A stretch of DNA of 64,000 nt from Halarsenatibacter silvermanii. GTDB taxonomy: Bacteria > Bacillota > Halanaerobiia > Halanaerobiales > Halarsenatibacteraceae. The position numbers and the translations under genes are program-made. Below the pieces are notes generated by a model, which saw nothing but the letters and a program-made list of their open reading frames with translations, ran no database searches and was not told the DNA's origin. Position 1 is the stretch's first letter, and each line of letters starts with the position of its first letter. Positions 61,647 to 64,000 of the stretch are shown piece by piece. The DNA lies in the NCBI RefSeq assembly GCF_900103135.1, contig NZ_FNGO01000008.1, positions 1 to 64,000 on the forward strand. The letters run 5' to 3'.

Positions 61647-62252
61647 ATGGTAAACGATGGTGTGAAGGGGATCAGCAGCACCATAAATGAAGTCGTTTCC
61701 GGCCGGCCTTCGACGGTGGCCGAAACAGCGCCTGCCAGAAAGAAAAAAAAGGATAAATCCCGGGATAGAGGAGATCTGATCTACCTCTCCGATCTGGCCC
61801 AAAACCTGCATGCTCTCATAAAATTTCTGGAAGAGAGGGACTGGCCGGAAGAGCAGAATGGCTTTGATTTTATAATGGAAAAATTTATAGAAAATCCCGA
61901 TCCTTATCCTGTACCCGAGTTTGTGGAGATGCTGGTGGAATTGAGCGGCCAAAATCCGGGCTGTTTTAAAGAGCTGCTCTTTCAGGCCCGCATGCTGCAG
62001 AAAGATGATTACAACCCAATACTCTGGCTGGGCGTTCTTACCAGGCTGTCAAGGTCGGAAGCTGAAAGTTTCATTGAATGCACCGCGGAAATATTCTCGT
62101 TTTATGAAGATAAAGATCTGGTCAAAGAGCTTGTGGCTTATATCGAAGAAGTTCGAATAATATTAAACGAGCATCAGTTTCGGGAGGCAGCGGAGAGATC
62201 AGCTTTCATAACTTCTGCCTGTCAGCATATCAATTCCGATAAAAAAGCGTAA
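61647..62252 (+). CDS. Unknown helical protein upstream of cheY
   Basis: A 201-residue cytosolic protein I cannot place. A basic low-complexity stretch (ARKKKKDKSRDRG) lies near residues 29-42; the rest predicts pairs of helices with repeated L/F heptads like a HEAT or ARM array. ATG 61647 follows GGGAGG. Its distance to cheY is 197 bases without a terminator, so it may belong to the flagellar/chemotaxis group, but this is only inferred from position. Confidence 0.7.
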   Translation: MVNDGVKGISSTINEVVSGRPSTVAETAPARKKKKDKSRDRGDLIYLSDLAQNLHALIKFLEERDWPEEQNGFDFIMEKFIENPDPYPVPEFVEMLVELSGQNPGCFKELLFQARMLQKDDYNPILWLGVLTRLSRSEAESFIECTAEIFSFYEDKDLVKELVAYIEEVRIILNEHQFREAAERSAFITSACQHINSDKKA

Positions 62253-62449
62253 TACATTATAAATAATGAACAATAAACAATGAATAGTAAAATTATATCA
62301 TTGCTGTTAATGGACTTTTGAACTATTTAATGATACAATGATAAAAAGTATTATTAATAATAAATTTGATAACAGTTCTACCGGGGCTTAAGCTTTTTGT
62401 CTGTTCAGTTTTTTAGGCCTTAAAGAAGTTCTTTAGGGGGCTGAAAAAT

Positions 62450-62803
62450 TTGAAATCGGTTTTGATAGTGGATGATGCATCCTTTATGAGGTTGAATTTA
62501 AAGAACATACTGGATGAGGATTACGAAATCCTGGGCGAGGCGGAAAATGGAAAAGAAGCAGTGGAAAAATATCAGGAGCTGAATCCTGATATCGTAACGA
62601 TGGATATAACAATGCCGGAGATGGATGGACTCGAGGCCATAAAAGCTATAAAGGATATCGATCCCGATTCAGATATTGTCGTGGTCAGCGCTATGGGCCA
62701 GCAAAAAATGGTCATCGATGCTATCGAAGCCGGGGCGGAAGACTTTATTGTCAAACCCTTTGAAGACGAAAGGGTGCTGGAAGCGCTGCAAAAGTTAGGT
62801 TAA
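62450..62803 (+). CDS. cheY: CheY-type single-domain response regulator
   Basis: A 117-residue receiver domain with no output module. Phosphorylation pocket VDDASFM (start), the acceptor Asp in IVTMDITMPEMDG, Ser in VVSAMG and Lys in FIVKPFED. The phosphorylated form binds the flagellar switch FliM/FliN. TTG 62450 follows TAGGGGG. It lies 172 bases before flgB, consistent with a flagellar locus. Confidence 0.93.
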   Translation: MKSVLIVDDASFMRLNLKNILDEDYEILGEAENGKEAVEKYQELNPDIVTMDITMPEMDGLEAIKAIKDIDPDSDIVVVSAMGQQKMVIDAIEAGAEDFIVKPFEDERVLEALQKLG

Positions 62804-62975
62804 AAACTTATTTGAGGAAGCTTCTGCCAGTTTGTTAAGAAAAACAGTACTATTGTATCAGAGCTTTTTTCTCACAGCTCTTTCATTTGCAGATAATATT
62901 ATGGTAGAATGCAGTATGTCTTATCTAACCAGTTTAAGATTTGAAGTAAATCTTTTCATTTGAGGTGGTTTCTGG

Positions 62976-63386
62976 ATGAATGAATACCTGAATTTCTTAC
63001 AGACCGGCCTCGATGGCGCCTCTGAAAGACAATCAGCTCTGACCAATAACATAGCCAATGCGGATACTCCTGGCTATAAGCGCGAGGATGTTGACTTCCG
63101 CTCTACTCTGCGGGGAAAAATGGAGGGTGACTCTTCCGGCGGCGGTCGAACCGGGCTGAGCAGGACTCATCCTGGCCATCTTGCCGGCAGAAGAACGGAA
63201 GAAGCGGGCGCTGAATTCAAACGTTATAAAGAAACTGATACTTCCTATAGGTACGATGAAAATAATGTCGATATCGAAAGAGAAATGGCCGAATTGTCCA
63301 AAAATGAAATCTACTTCAGCACTCTCTCCCAGCAGATCAATGCTAAGTTCAATAATCTGGGTACCGTACTGGAAAGAGGTGGATAA
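62976..63386 (+). CDS. flgB: Flagellar basal-body rod protein FlgB
   Basis: A 136-residue rod protein. The N-terminal LTNNIANADTPGYKREDVDF is characteristic, and the C-terminal NNVDIEREMAELSKNEI belongs to the helical part that packs in the rod. It is the proximal rod subunit next to the MS ring. ATG follows GAGGTGG. It is followed two bases after its stop by flgC. Confidence 0.96.
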   Translation: MNEYLNFLQTGLDGASERQSALTNNIANADTPGYKREDVDFRSTLRGKMEGDSSGGGRTGLSRTHPGHLAGRRTEEAGAEFKRYKETDTSYRYDENNVDIEREMAELSKNEIYFSTLSQQINAKFNNLGTVLERGG

Positions 63387-63388
63387 AC

Positions 63389-63850
63389 ATGTTTGAAAAC
63401 ATCAACACCAGCGCCTCTGGACTGACCGCTCAAAGAACCAGAATGGACGTCATCTCGGATAACATAGCCAATGTTAACACCACCCGGACTGAAGATGGCG
63501 ACCCCTATCGACGCAAAACCCCTGTTTTTCGCAGTCGAGCTTCCCGGGGGACGGGCAGCTTCTCGCAAATTTTATCTGAGAGAGCCTCGAGTTTTTCACA
63601 GAGTGGAGATAGCTCCCGCAGGGGGGTTGAGATAGCCGAGATTGCTGAAGATGATAGCCCCTTCAAAACGATTTATAACCCAGAACATCCTGATGCTGAC
63701 GACGACGGTTATGTAGAAAAGCCCAATGTTGAGATCACCATGGAGATGGTCGATATGATAGATGCCTCGCGGGCCTATGAGGCAAACATCAATGCTCTGG
63801 AAACCGCTGAAAATACCGCTCAGAGAGCTCTCGACATCGGAGGCGCCTAA
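63389..63850 (+). CDS. flgC: Flagellar basal-body rod protein FlgC
   Basis: A 153-residue rod protein. The signature ISDNIANVNTTRT lies near residue 25 and the C-terminal EMVDMIDASRAYEANINAL is typical. It pairs with FlgB, FlgF and FlgG in the rod. ATG follows AGAGGTGG. The next gene, fliE, starts 17 bases later, the usual flgB-flgC-fliE order. Confidence 0.96.
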   Translation: MFENINTSASGLTAQRTRMDVISDNIANVNTTRTEDGDPYRRKTPVFRSRASRGTGSFSQILSERASSFSQSGDSSRRGVEIAEIAEDDSPFKTIYNPEHPDADDDGYVEKPNVEITMEMVDMIDASRAYEANINALETAENTAQRALDIGGA

Positions 63851-63867
63851 ATAAGGAGTGATGGTCA

Positions 63868-64000
63868 ATGATCGGACCTATTTCTGACAGGCTGGATCTG
63901 CTTTCCGGCGGGGAGATTGAAACCACTGAGTCGGAGGGCAGCGAACATCCCATAGACGATTTTGCTGAGCTGCTGGCCAGGAATGTTGAAGAAGTAAATC
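63868..64000 (+). CDS. fliE: Flagellar hook-basal body protein FliE, N-terminal part
   Basis: The frame from ATG 63868 runs to the window edge (44 codons). The visible part ends FAELLARNVEEVN, matching the FliE core that joins the MS ring to the rod. The earlier ATG at 63861 is out of frame. AAGGAG at 63853-63858 is a normal ribosome site. Product is cut by the edge. Confidence 0.8.
   Translation, partial: MIGPISDRLDLLSGGEIETTESEGSEHPIDDFAELLARNVEEVN

Noticed and set aside
62861-62893. Terminator after cheY (AGAGCT/AGCTCT)
   Set aside because: The stem is six pairs with a ten-base loop and a poor T tail; too weak to call, although it could slow transcription before flgB.

Overview
The window looks like chromosome of an anaerobic, motile, probably salt- or alkali-adapted Bacillota bacterium; Halanaerobiales is my best guess, from gene content and the very acidic proteins and not from any marker gene. 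Genes carry strong AGGAGG-type ribosome sites, many start with TTG or GTG, promoters are sigma-A-like, and energy genes are those of an anaerobe (Rnf, Flx-Hdr, soluble fumarate reductase, nickel-pincer racemases). No rRNA, tRNA, CRISPR array or prophage was seen. Mobile DNA is limited to a probable transposase tail at base 1 and a small insertion and duplication in a broken glutamate transporter gene.

Layout. 1-6.2 kb: chemotaxis island with two large chemoreceptors, the first behind a cyclic-di-GMP-I riboswitch, plus a STAS protein and a decayed HD-GYP remnant. 6.3-9 kb: an unknown protein, a possible small RNA with a consensus promoter, and a disrupted gltS-family gene. 9-16 kb: NUDIX hydrolase, SleB-type hydrolase, ECF substrate protein with carbamate kinase, YerC, NagB, MFS transporter, RibU and a small internally repeated protein. 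16-33.7 kb: a CitA/CitB-type two-component system, then a one-direction run of hdrBCA, flxDCBA-like genes, fumarate reductase iron-sulfur and flavoprotein subunits, a DASS transporter, split class I fumarase, a LarA-family racemase and a second SLC13 transporter. 34-42.3 kb: an unknown family member, an OmpR-type two-component system with a His-rich sensor, a tiny HTH protein, and a second LarA locus with an SSS symporter, an FAD 2-hydroxyacid dehydrogenase and a PPC/DUF296 protein. 42.4-55.4 kb: mostly single housekeeping or unknown genes, including a 1377-residue double DUF445 protein. 55.6-60.7 kb: a secreted protein and rnfDGEA-C with no rnfB. 60.9-64 kb: TauE/SafE permease, an unknown protein, CheY, then flgB, flgC and the start of fliE.

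How it may work together (inference). The two-component system next to hdrB would sense a C4-dicarboxylate or citrate-like acid outside the cell. The dicarboxylate would enter by the DASS/SLC13 carriers, D- and L-malate (or a related hydroxyacid) would be interconverted by LarA, dehydrated by fumarase and reduced to succinate by a cytosolic fumarate reductase that has no membrane anchor gene. Electrons would come from NADH through FlxABCD-HdrABC, an electron-bifurcating module that can also make reduced ferredoxin; ferredoxin could then be oxidised by Rnf to pump Na+ or H+. The second LarA locus looks like a lactate or glycolate version. This joined soluble fumarate-reductase/Hdr/Flx/malate-racemase locus is the most interesting system in the window. 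Related Hdr-linked flavoproteins probably exist in other anaerobes, so it may be under-described and not wholly new.
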